Below, piece after piece: positions 1 to 5,573 of a stretch of DNA of 5,573 nucleotides. Location: positions 1 through 5,573 of the forward strand of contig DATGWV010000307.1 in assembly GCA_035299305.1 (NCBI GenBank), written 5' to 3'. Source of the DNA: BJHL01 sp035299305. Its GTDB lineage: Bacteria > Planctomycetota > Phycisphaerae > Phycisphaerales > UBA1924. The position numbers were made by a program, and so were the translations under genes. The notes beneath the pieces were generated by a model. It made no database searches and was not told the origin of the DNA. It saw nothing but the letters and a program-made list of their open reading frames with translations. How positions within the stretch are numbered: the stretch's first letter is position 1; every line of letters begins with the position of its first letter.

Positions 1-315
1 ACCACCGCCGCCGCCGCCACCACCACCGCCGCCGAAGCCGCCGCGGCCACGACCGCCGCCGCCAGCGCCGGCTTCACGGGGACGAGCTTCGTTGACGGTC
101 AGATCGCGACCGTCGAAGTTCTTGCCGTTGAGAGCCGCGATAGCCGCCTGGGCTTCGCTGTCGTTCGCCATTTCAACGAAGCCGAAACCGCGGGGGCGGC
201 CGGTGTCGCGATCCATGACGAGGGAAGCGGAAGTGACCTGACCGTACTGCGAGAACAGTTCCTGCAGCTGCGCTTCGGTGGTCTTGAACGAGAGATTGCC
301 AACGTACATCTTCAT
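1..315 (-). CDS. RRM-domain RNA-binding protein with glycine-rich tail (partial, 3' end outside window)
   Basis: The first 105 codons are present and the frame is open at the left edge. The protein is a single RNA recognition motif followed by a Gly/Arg-rich tail, a layout known from cyanobacterial Rbp and planctomycete RNA-binding proteins thought to bind single-stranded RNA in the cytoplasm. RNP2 is MYVGNL (residues 3-8) and RNP1 is RGFGFVEM (residues 42-49), with the aromatic residues Y4, F44 and F46 that normally stack on RNA bases. The domain ends near residue 79 (LTVNEARPR), and from about residue 82 the chain is nearly all glycine with R88, R90 and F93. The start could be the ATG at 315 or the ATG at 309 (M3); neither has a convincing Shine-Dalgarno, so the start is uncertain by two residues. 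No good promoter is visible in the 139-base gap upstream. The family call is sure; the RNA target is unknown. Confidence 0.93.
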   Translation of the reverse strand, partial: MKMYVGNLSFKTTEAQLQELFSQYGQVTSASLVMDRDTGRPRGFGFVEMANDSEAQAAIAALNGKNFDGRDLTVNEARPREAGAGGGGRGRGGFGGGGGGGGGGG

Positions 316-416
316 AGCCAGAATCCAGAGCCCGGAGAAACTTGAAATGAACCGGAGCTCGAACTCGGGCGAAAACGAAGCATCGGTGCCTTGGTGCGCG
401 CTTCGTTTCGTACGGA

Positions 417-451
417 GTGGCTACTTCAGACACAACATGATAGGCAGCCAC
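417..451. other. Weak inverted repeat between the lipoprotein stop and the RRM gene
   Basis: GTGGCT (417-422) and AGCCAC (446-451) are perfect 6-base complements around a 23-base loop, just after the stop codon of the minus-strand lipoprotein gene. The position suits a transcription terminator for that gene, but the loop is long and there is no T-run on the minus strand after it. It could equally be chance or a protein-binding site ahead of the RRM gene. Confidence 0.2.
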
Positions 452-454
452 GGC

Positions 455-1423
455 TTACCGGGCACGGGCGGTCACGTATTCGCGGGCCCGGGCTTCCAGC
501 GCTTCGTTTTTGAGGCCGAGCAGCTTGGCTTCGCTGACGGCTTGCTCGAGCGGCACATGCTGGTCGAGCGAGCGGTAGGCGATCCATGCGGCGCCGACGC
601 GGTTGCCGCTGCGGCAGTGCAGGGCGAGTGATTGCTGTGACGCGCTGGCGGTGCGCAGCGTGGCGCGGGTTTGGTCGAGGAGTGCATCGGTCAGTTCTTC
701 GGGCTTGGCGAAGGGCAGGTTGGTGAAGGCGAGGCCGGCGGACGTGGCGGCGGCGGACTCGTTCATGTCGGGGGTTTCGCTGCCGGGCCGGAAACTGACG
801 ACGCAGGAGTTGCCGCGAGATTTGAGTGACGCGAACTCGGACTCGGTGGGCTGCCCTTTGAGGAAGCGGTGGGGCACGCCGCCCAAGGCGACCTCGGCAG
901 TGGGGGGCGTGGTGCTGTATGCGATACGCGACGTGACTGCGCCGCCGGCTTTGCCTCCGAAGCGGATGAAGTCGCTGACTCCCGCAGCGTGGGACCAGAG
1001 GAGTGCGGTGGTCTCGTTGTCCGTCGCGTTTTCGACGATGGTCACACCCGTGGGGATGTCGGTGATGGTGAGCGAGACGCTCTGGTAGCGGGCGAAAAGG
1101 TCGGCGAAGACGGGATCCCACACGCGGACTTGTGCGCCAACTTTCATGCGCTCGTGCATGGCGTGGGCGTGTTGCTGGATGAGCGCGATCATCGCGGGGT
1201 CGTCGCTTTCGGTGGTGGCTTCGACGCCCGTGGGTGTGAAGGTGACGCTGCGCCGGAGCTTGTGGTGATTGGCGATGAGCTGTTGCCACATGTCGCGGTC
1301 AACGGCGACGGAATTCACGTTGGGATAGGGATCGGCAGCTGCGGGCGACACGGCCGGGGCGTGGGGGCGGCTGGCGCAGCCGGCAAGCAAGACGAGCAGC
1401 GAGATGGCGGCGATGGAACGCAT
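455..1423 (-). CDS. Predicted lipoprotein: duplicated N-terminal module fused to a DUF442/Blh phosphatase-like domain
   Basis: This 322-residue protein starts with a lipoprotein signal, MRSIAAISLLVLLAGC, with lipobox LAGC and lipidation at C16. A17 follows, which under the E. coli Lol rule favours the outer membrane. Residues 50-155 form a module I cannot name. It holds two similar units 60 residues apart (PTGV at 64-67 and 124-127; L-x3-HA at 81-86 and 141-146) and several histidines (H53, H54, H85, H87, H90, H145). Residues 187-305 resemble DUF442, the beta-lactamase hydrolase-like (Blh) protein-phosphatase-like family: GQPTESEF (190-197), CVVSFRP (207-213) and the P-loop HCRSGNR (269-275) with candidate nucleophile C270 and R275. 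Spacing is CX4R, as in DUF442 proteins as I recall, not the classical CX5R. The start is supported by GAGGAG nine bases upstream of the ATG. It is transcribed alone, divergent from the small membrane protein gene. Substrate and catalytic activity are unknown; the domain could also be non-catalytic. Confidence 0.87.
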   Translation of the reverse strand: MRSIAAISLLVLLAGCASRPHAPAVSPAAADPYPNVNSVAVDRDMWQQLIANHHKLRRSVTFTPTGVEATTESDDPAMIALIQQHAHAMHERMKVGAQVRVWDPVFADLFARYQSVSLTITDIPTGVTIVENATDNETTALLWSHAAGVSDFIRFGGKAGGAVTSRIAYSTTPPTAEVALGGVPHRFLKGQPTESEFASLKSRGNSCVVSFRPGSETPDMNESAAATSAGLAFTNLPFAKPEELTDALLDQTRATLRTASASQQSLALHCRSGNRVGAAWIAYRSLDQHVPLEQAVSEAKLLGLKNEALEARAREYVTARAR

Positions 1424-1519
1424 GGTGAGAAACTCCTCGGGGCGATATTAGGAGTCGATGGTCCGGTAGTGCGTTCCTGAGGGCAAGGCGGAACTTCGGG
1501 AAAAAGTGTGCAAGCAGAC

Positions 1520-1548
1520 TCGGCAGATGTCGAATGATAGTGTATACT
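1520..1548 (+). promoter_or_regulatory. Candidate sigma-70 type promoter for the four-helix membrane protein gene
   Basis: A -10-like TATACT (1543-1548, five of six to TATAAT) lies 17 bases after TCGGCA (1520-1525, four of six to TTGACA), with a TG directly before the -10. Transcription would start near 1555 and give a leader of about 44 bases. The region also lies between divergent genes, and its AT-rich core (AGTGTATACT) is nearly palindromic, so it could serve both directions. It is called only from similarity to the E. coli consensus. Confidence 0.4.
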
Positions 1549-1598
1549 AACTTGCCGGTGATGGCGGACGAGTCGAGCCGAACGCTCAGGAGGTTGTC

Positions 1599-1964
1599 AT
1601 GGTGTTGCAACGCACGCAGTTCAATCCGGTCGGGCTTGTTCGCTGGGCGGCGCGAATCACGAGCGTGCTGGCGGTGGGGATCATCGCACTCTTCGCGACA
1701 TCAGGCGGCAACACACCGACGCTGGCAGAGTGGATCGCCATCGCTTTCTTTCCGGTGGGCTTGGTGATCGGGCTCATCGTTGCATGGAAGCGCGAGATTC
1801 CCGGCGCGGTCATCGCGCTCGCGAGCCTCGTGATCTTCTACGCGTACATGTTCGCAACATCGAGCTTCCGTGCCGACATGCGCTACGCGGGGAACTTCGC
1901 GCTGTTTGCGATCCCGGCGGTATTGTTCTTGGCGGCGGGGCTCCTCGCGCGGCGAGAGTCGTGA
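1599..1964 (+). CDS. Small four-helix integral membrane protein, function unknown
   Basis: The 121-residue product is almost entirely membrane: predicted helices lie at about residues 17-34, 43-63, 68-86 and 97-116, with short polar links. Basic residues R15, R19, K64, R65, R118 and R119 flank the helices. There is no signal peptide apart from the first helix and no recognisable catalytic motif. The length and the W-ARI...EW-A-FFPVGLVIGLIVAW pattern recall a small family of uncharacterised membrane proteins (possibly DUF7670), recalled from memory and not verified. The ATG is well placed behind AGGAGG (1588-1593, 5-base spacer), which rules out other starts. It is divergent from the phosphatase-like lipoprotein gene and convergent with the next gene, so it is probably monocistronic. 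I cannot assign a function. Confidence 0.85.
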   Translation: MVLQRTQFNPVGLVRWAARITSVLAVGIIALFATSGGNTPTLAEWIAIAFFPVGLVIGLIVAWKREIPGAVIALASLVIFYAYMFATSSFRADMRYAGNFALFAIPAVLFLAAGLLARRES

Positions 1965-1968
1965 GCGA

Positions 1969-3153
1969 TCAGTCAGGGCCGGGCACGGTGTACTCCACTT
2001 GGACCGCGCGCAGCATGCAGTTGTTGATGTCCCAGCTGTCGCAGGAAACCCAGATTGCGTAGGCGCCGGTGGAGTTGGCGATGATCGGTGATGCGATAGT
2101 GGTGTCGCTGATTGCTCGCGTGCCGGCGACGGCGCCGACGGACGTTGCACTGGCCATGAGCACTGTTCCGCCGGTGAAGGTGTTGCGCCAGAGGTCCAGG
2201 GAGATGGTGCCGGCTGTGTTATCAACAACGTGAGCGCGAACGGCCGTGACCGTGGCACCTTCGGGCAGGTTGATTGGTGCGACCAGCGTTCCGGTCGTCG
2301 CGGCTGCACCAGCGAAGAAGACGCGGTCGGTGCCGATAGACGGATTCGCGCTGCCGGAACCCTGAAATGCGCCGGGCGGGAGCGAAATCGAGCGTGTTTG
2401 CGGCGATGTGTAACTGAACGAGCCTGCCGCCGCGTTGGAGCTCACGCGAGCGTCTCCAGTCACTTGCAGGATGGAAGTGGTGGCGGGCACGCCGCCGATG
2501 CCGATGCGACCGTCGGACTCGATGTAGAGGAACGTCGCGGTATCGGTTCCCATAGTGAAGCGGTTTGATATGCCGCTGTAGCGAGCTTCGAGCTTGGAGA
2601 GTCCGCCCACGGCCCAGCCGTAATAGGACACGCCGGTTCCGGACGCGACGTCGGAGTAGATCCCGCTGAAGGTGTCGGTTGAACCGCGTGTGGTGAGTGC
2701 GGCGTCGGGGAACGGGGCGACTGGAGCATTGATGAAGACGCTGGAGATGCCTGGGTCGGTGGCGAGCTGCGTTGGGGTGATGGGGGTCCAGCGCTCGTTG
2801 AGCGAACGGATGGCGTAGGGCGTCGCAGTGATGCGTTGGCGAATGACGGGGGTGAATGGGTCGGCGGAACCAGTAGGCCGCACGCTGATCTGGACCCAGC
2901 GCGGCGATCCGTTGAAGATGTTCGATGCGTCGTAGGTCAAGTTGAAGAGACCGTTGTTGACATTGACGGCATTCAGGACGTTGGTCAAGCCGATTGGTGA
3001 GCCGCCGAGGGAAGTGTCGAAGTGTTCCACGCGGAAGTCGAACACGCCGTTGGCCGGGCTGCCGCTCTGGTCGAGTTTGCCTTGAAACGTCTGAAATTGG
3101 GCAGCGGCCTGAGAGGCGGCGAAGAGCAACGCGAGCAGTCCGGCGGTACGCAT
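1969..3153 (-). CDS. Exported modular beta-rich surface protein, function unknown
   Basis: The 394-residue product starts with a Sec signal peptide (MRTAGLLALLFAASQAAA, likely cleavage before QF at 19-20). Three parts follow. Residues 20-117 are a module common in secreted proteins of Planctomycetes and related bacteria: FQGKLDQSG, SPANGVFDFRVEHFD, VNNGLFNL, FNGSPRWVQISVRP and the closing RQRITATPYAIRSL. Residues 118-240 are a low-conservation spacer ending in GRIGIGGVPATTSILQVTGD (215-234), which resembles repeat stems of phage tail fibres and bacterial adhesins. Residues 250-390 look like a compact beta domain (APINLPEGATVTAVRAHVVD, then SLDLWRN, ending VQVEYTV) often seen at the end of such proteins. 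C371 and C379 are the only cysteines and could form a disulfide. There is no sorting tail or membrane anchor, so it is probably secreted or held non-covalently at the surface. AAGGA six bases upstream supports the ATG. An adhesive or structural role is inference only. Confidence 0.87.
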   Translation of the reverse strand: MRTAGLLALLFAASQAAAQFQTFQGKLDQSGSPANGVFDFRVEHFDTSLGGSPIGLTNVLNAVNVNNGLFNLTYDASNIFNGSPRWVQISVRPTGSADPFTPVIRQRITATPYAIRSLNERWTPITPTQLATDPGISSVFINAPVAPFPDAALTTRGSTDTFSGIYSDVASGTGVSYYGWAVGGLSKLEARYSGISNRFTMGTDTATFLYIESDGRIGIGGVPATTSILQVTGDARVSSNAAAGSFSYTSPQTRSISLPPGAFQGSGSANPSIGTDRVFFAGAAATTGTLVAPINLPEGATVTAVRAHVVDNTAGTISLDLWRNTFTGGTVLMASATSVGAVAGTRAISDTTIASPIIANSTGAYAIWVSCDSWDINNCMLRAVQVEYTVPGPD

Positions 3154-3342
3154 GGGAAAGTCCTTTCTTACGGGGTCGGTCTTGTGCAGAAACTCGGAAA
3201 CGCCCGGCTCGAGCGGACACGAAACTCGCCGGTAGTTGTGTGCAGCGAGGACTTTGCGAGGCTGGCTAGCCCGGACGGAGCAGAATCCCGCCGAAATCGC
3301 CGATAATCCAACTCCCTACCATTCCGCTCTGAGGAGTTTGTC
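3154..3342. promoter_or_regulatory. Divergent intergenic region between the exported protein and aminotransferase genes
   Basis: These 189 bases must carry the promoters of both divergent genes. On the plus strand GATAAT (3302-3307) is a fair -10 for the aminotransferase, 35 bases before its ATG, but no -35 sits at the right distance. The ribosome site GAGGAG is at 3331-3336. On the minus strand the Shine-Dalgarno of the exported protein gene lies inside a short self-complementary GAAAG/CTTTC (3155-3167), which might mask it weakly. No riboswitch or strong hairpin is evident. Confidence 0.35.
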
Positions 3343-4893
3343 ATGACCACATTCGCCACCGCGCCCTCCGCATCCGCCAACCCCGGCTCCGCTTCGCCCG
3401 GCACCGTGGGAGCGAGTCTGCACAGCAGTCCCGCCGTCAAGGCCGCCATCGCTGCGGCGTTGGCCGAAGTGAAAGCCAAGAGCGCACAGATCACGGATGC
3501 CAAGCCTGGCAATCCGGCGCTGGCGAGTCAGTACAAGGAACTCATGGACCGCGCGGCGGCGGCGCGTGGGCGGCCTTTGCTCTATCCGTTCATTGGCAGC
3601 GGCGTGGGCAATGGGCCGCTGGTTGAGCTTGCGGATGGCAGCGTGAAGTGGGACATGATCTGCGGCATCGGCGTGCACTTCTTTGGGCACAGCGATACGG
3701 ACTTGATTGGTGCACAGTTGGCTGGCGGGATCGATGACACGCTCAAGCACGGCAACCTCGTGAGCAACTTTGAGGCGTATCAGTTTGCCGAAACGCTGCT
3801 GAAGGAAGCGGCCAAGGGGAGCAAACTCAAGCACGCGTACATCTCTACCGGCGGCGCGATGGCCAATGAGAATGCGCTGAAGGTGTGTTTCCACAAGTTG
3901 TTCCAGCGGCACCTCGAAGCGGGCGACCCGGCGAAGCTGTTGGCGAACTTCACGCCCACTCCGCGTGTGATCGCGTTCAAGGACTGCTTCATGGGGCGCA
4001 GCATGGTGATGGCGCAGATTGGCGACAACCACGCGGGCCGCGAAGGTTTGCCCAACGGCGTGATGGTGGATTACATGCCGTTCTATGACGAGCATGCTGT
4101 GGAACGCATGGGCGGCGGCGCGACGGGCAAGAAGCGGTTCATCGACATGTGTCTGTGGCACCTGCAGCAGTACACGGATCGCTATCCGGGCGGGCACGCG
4201 TGCTTTATCTTTGAACTGTGCCAGGGTGAAGGCGGGTTCAACGTGGGTGACCGCGATTACTTCAAGGCGCTGATGGAGTTCTGCAAGGCGAAAAAGATCG
4301 CGGTGTGGGACGATGAAATTCAGACTTTTGGCCGTACTTCGCGCATGTTTGCGTATGAGCACTTCAACCTGGGCGAGTACGTGGATGTCTTCTGCGTCGG
4401 CAAGATGACGCAGGCGTGCGCCACGGCGTGGACCGAAGAGTTCAACCCCAAGACGGCCATTCTCAGCGGCACGTTCACGGGCGAAGGCAGCAGCTTCCGC
4501 GTGGGCACGCGCGTGATCGAGCGACTGCGCGACGGCAACTTCTACGGCGAAAACGGCGAGTTCAATCGCCATCACGCGCTCTTCCGCAAGCACGCGATGG
4601 AACTGATCAACAAGCATCCCAACTGGTTCCCCGCGGTCGAAAGCATGAACGGCGGCGGCGAGAAGCTGGTGGGCGGTGTGGGCGGCATGTGCCGGTTCAC
4701 GCCGTTTGGTGGCGACAAGAAGAAGGTGATGGATGCTTGCAAGGCGTGCTTTGATGAAGGTGTGATTCTGTTCTATTGCGGGCATGGGCCGTATCACGTG
4801 CGCATGCTGCCGCCTATGCCGGTGATGCGTGATGAGTACTGGCCCAAGGTCTTCGCGTGCATCGAGCGCGGGTTGGCCAAAGTGGGCGGATGA
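3343..4893 (+). CDS. Class III PLP-dependent aminotransferase, L-lysine 6-aminotransferase-like
   Basis: The 516-residue product is a cytoplasmic fold-type I aminotransferase of the ornithine/acetylornithine/lysine omega-aminotransferase class. Visible family features are GIGVHFFGH (substrate and dimer region), the phosphate-cup segment STGGAMANE (168-176), QGEGG (294-298), DDEIQTFGRT with cofactor-contacting D324 and Q327, and the PLP Schiff-base lysine K354 in VGKMTQ. The lysine context (GK-x-TQ) and the following SGTFTGEG (375-382) resemble L-lysine 6-aminotransferase (FGKKTQ, STWGG), more than AstC or ArgD. Such enzymes move a terminal amino group to 2-oxoglutarate, giving glutamate and a semialdehyde. 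The first 60 residues are an extension beyond the usual core, beginning with a low-complexity Ala/Ser/Pro stretch. GAGGAG six bases before the ATG supports the start. The next gene, on the same strand after 163 bases, is astA, which hints at arginine, ornithine or lysine breakdown. The class is near certain; the substrate is not. Confidence 0.93.
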   Translation: MTTFATAPSASANPGSASPGTVGASLHSSPAVKAAIAAALAEVKAKSAQITDAKPGNPALASQYKELMDRAAAARGRPLLYPFIGSGVGNGPLVELADGSVKWDMICGIGVHFFGHSDTDLIGAQLAGGIDDTLKHGNLVSNFEAYQFAETLLKEAAKGSKLKHAYISTGGAMANENALKVCFHKLFQRHLEAGDPAKLLANFTPTPRVIAFKDCFMGRSMVMAQIGDNHAGREGLPNGVMVDYMPFYDEHAVERMGGGATGKKRFIDMCLWHLQQYTDRYPGGHACFIFELCQGEGGFNVGDRDYFKALMEFCKAKKIAVWDDEIQTFGRTSRMFAYEHFNLGEYVDVFCVGKMTQACATAWTEEFNPKTAILSGTFTGEGSSFRVGTRVIERLRDGNFYGENGEFNRHHALFRKHAMELINKHPNWFPAVESMNGGGEKLVGGVGGMCRFTPFGGDKKKVMDACKACFDEGVILFYCGHGPYHVRMLPPMPVMRDEYWPKVFACIERGLAKVGG

Positions 4894-4901
4894 AGTGCAC
4901 G

Positions 4902-4914
4902 CATCGCCGCGATG
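4902..4914. repeat. Perfect 6-base inverted repeat in the aminotransferase-astA gap
   Basis: CATCGC-C-GCGATG is a perfect palindrome with a one-base centre, eight bases after the aminotransferase stop. It is too tight to be an effective terminator hairpin and lacks a T-run. It could be a half-site pair for a regulator of astA, or chance in GC-rich DNA. Confidence 0.25.
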
Positions 4915-4947
4915 ACGCAACGAGTGGAAGAAACGTGAGCGTGCGAT

Positions 4948-4963
4948 GATGCGGTGATGCGGA
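4948..4963 (+). repeat. Two tandem 8-base units in the aminotransferase-astA gap
   Basis: GATGCGGT is followed directly by GATGCGGA. The wider gap is rich in this theme: GCGATGA occurs at 4909-4915, 4943-4949 and 5026-5032. No ORF with a ribosome site covers it, so it may be regulatory, but no known operator matches. Confidence 0.25.
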
Positions 4964-5043
4964 AGGCGCGGCATGGGATTGATTCAGTTGATCGCCATCT
5001 GCGTTTGTGCAACCTTCGCGTCGTTGCGATGAAATGTGTTCTG

Positions 5044-5050
5044 AAGGGAG
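5044..5050 (+). promoter_or_regulatory. Ribosome binding site that fixes a GTG start for astA
   Basis: AAGGGAG lies six bases before the GTG at 5057. The first ATG in this frame is at 5117 and would remove the conserved first strand and helix of the acetyltransferase-like fold (LIRQSKPDD), so GTG is preferred. Confidence 0.7.
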
Positions 5051-5056
5051 TCCTGC

Positions 5057-5573
5057 GTGTTCCTGATTCGCCAGAGCAAACCTGATGACACCTCCACGCT
5101 CTTCAAACTGGCGCGCATGGTTTACTTCATCAATCTGCCGCCCGATGAGATGATCATCTCGCAGAAGATCGAGCACAGCCAAGGCTGTTTTCGCAAGGTG
5201 GCCCACGGCGTGACTGCAGCGGCGAAACCTGCAGTGAAAACGGGCAAAGGCAAGAAGGCCACAACTGAGTCGCAGGCGAATGGCACGCCCGCACGGCGCA
5301 AAGGCGCCGCGGGCGGCGGCCTTGCCGCGATGGAACACGAGAGCGACATGTTCATGTTCTCCGTCATCGAGCCGGAAACCGGCGCGGTGATCGGCACGAG
5401 CCAGGTGCGGGCACATCAAGGCGGGCCGGGAAACCCGAACTGGCGCATGCGCGTGGGAGAAAAGAAGTTTCACTCGCCTTCACTGGGATTCGGCACGACG
5501 CACACCGTCGCGCAGCTTGATGGCGACACAAGCGGACCGAGCGAGATCGGCGGCTTGATTCTGCAGCCCAGCC
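5057..5573 (+). CDS. astA: Arginine N-succinyltransferase (AstA), N-terminal part, with long Lys/Ala/Gly-rich insert; 3' end outside window
   Basis: The first 172 residues are present and the frame is open at the right edge; full-length AstA is about 340 residues. AstA moves succinyl from succinyl-CoA to the alpha-amino group of L-arginine, the first step of the ammonia-producing AST arginine catabolic pathway in the cytoplasm. Residues 3-41 align by eye with E. coli AstA (IRQSKPDDTSTLFKLA against IRPVERSDVSALMQLA; LPPDEMIISQKIEHS against LPANEATLSARIERA). FMFSVIEPETGAVIG (99-113) matches the next strand pair, and WRMRVGEKKFHS and DTSGPSEIGGLIL (157-169) match the WYNYRVG and HTGSSELCTLFL regions. 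Between residues 46 and 95 lies a segment rich in Lys, Ala, Gly and Arg, some 35-40 residues longer than in E. coli. The GTG start has a good ribosome site. It probably forms a unit with the upstream aminotransferase and unseen genes to the right. Ornithine or another amine as acyl acceptor cannot be excluded. Confidence 0.85.
   Translation, partial: MFLIRQSKPDDTSTLFKLARMVYFINLPPDEMIISQKIEHSQGCFRKVAHGVTAAAKPAVKTGKGKKATTESQANGTPARRKGAAGGGLAAMEHESDMFMFSVIEPETGAVIGTSQVRAHQGGPGNPNWRMRVGEKKFHSPSLGFGTTHTVAQLDGDTSGPSEIGGLILQPS

Noticed and set aside
1..58. Triplet-rich tract as a CRISPR or non-coding tandem repeat
   Set aside because: There are no repeat-spacer units; the tract is in frame with the RRM protein and codes its glycine tail.
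426..1289. A 287-codon minus-strand frame overlapping the lipoprotein gene
   Set aside because: Its composition is Arg/His/Pro-rich and motif-free; the lipobox and phosphatase-like motifs lie in the other frame.
2222..3220. A 332-codon minus-strand frame overlapping the exported protein gene
   Set aside because: It is Arg/His-rich shadow sequence; the other frame has a signal peptide, recognised module sequence and a ribosome site.
3316..4974. A 552-codon open frame on the minus strand opposite the aminotransferase gene
   Set aside because: It mirrors the GC-biased codons of the plus-strand gene, is rich in His/Arg/Ala without any domain I recognise, has no ribosome site, and the plus strand encodes an unmistakable aminotransferase.
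4957..5085. A 42-codon plus-strand small ORF in the gap before astA
   Set aside because: It has no convincing ribosome site and overlaps the astA start in another frame, and its composition shows nothing protein-like.
4814..5473. A 219-codon minus-strand frame opposite the aminotransferase end and astA
   Set aside because: It crosses two plus-strand genes and shows no domain, whereas the GTG-started plus-strand frame aligns with AstA.

Overview
The window is GC-rich bacterial chromosome. Its protein content fits a Planctomycetes member, perhaps the Phycisphaerae: a small RRM RNA-binding protein with a Gly/Arg tail, a large exported protein of the 'FQGKL...GSPANG...ATPYAIRSL' type, and an AstA-like protein with a GGPGNPN segment. 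This is an inference from protein style. There is no rRNA or other marker here, so the lineage is unproven. I see no mobile element, CRISPR array, tRNA or rRNA.

Layout, left to right. (1) 1-315, minus: 5' part of an RRM RNA-binding protein gene that runs off the left edge inside its glycine-rich tail. (2) 455-1423, minus: a predicted lipoprotein with a novel-looking duplicated N-terminal module fused to a DUF442/Blh-type phosphatase-like domain. (3) 1599-1964, plus: a small four-helix membrane protein with a clear Shine-Dalgarno and a plausible promoter, divergent from gene 2. (4) 1969-3153, minus: a secreted modular beta-rich protein, convergent with gene 3 with only 4 bases between their stop codons. 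(5) 3343-4893, plus: a class III PLP aminotransferase resembling L-lysine 6-aminotransferase in its active-site region. (6) 5057-5573, plus, open at the right edge: the N-terminal part of arginine N-succinyltransferase (astA), starting at GTG and carrying a long Lys/Ala/Gly-rich insert.

Genes 5 and 6 are the likeliest functional unit. AstA starts the arginine succinyltransferase (AST) catabolic pathway, which also needs a class III aminotransferase (normally AstC). Here the adjacent aminotransferase is not an ordinary AstC, which suggests either a replaced AST step or a mixed lysine/arginine degradation locus continuing to the right of the window. The left half holds unrelated housekeeping and cell-envelope genes. 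There is no gene-free stretch over 300 bases; the gaps are 139, 175, 4, 189 and 163 bases.

No clearly new defence or mobile system is visible. The best leads are the duplicated-module phosphatase-like lipoprotein, the aminotransferase-astA pairing, and the astA insert.
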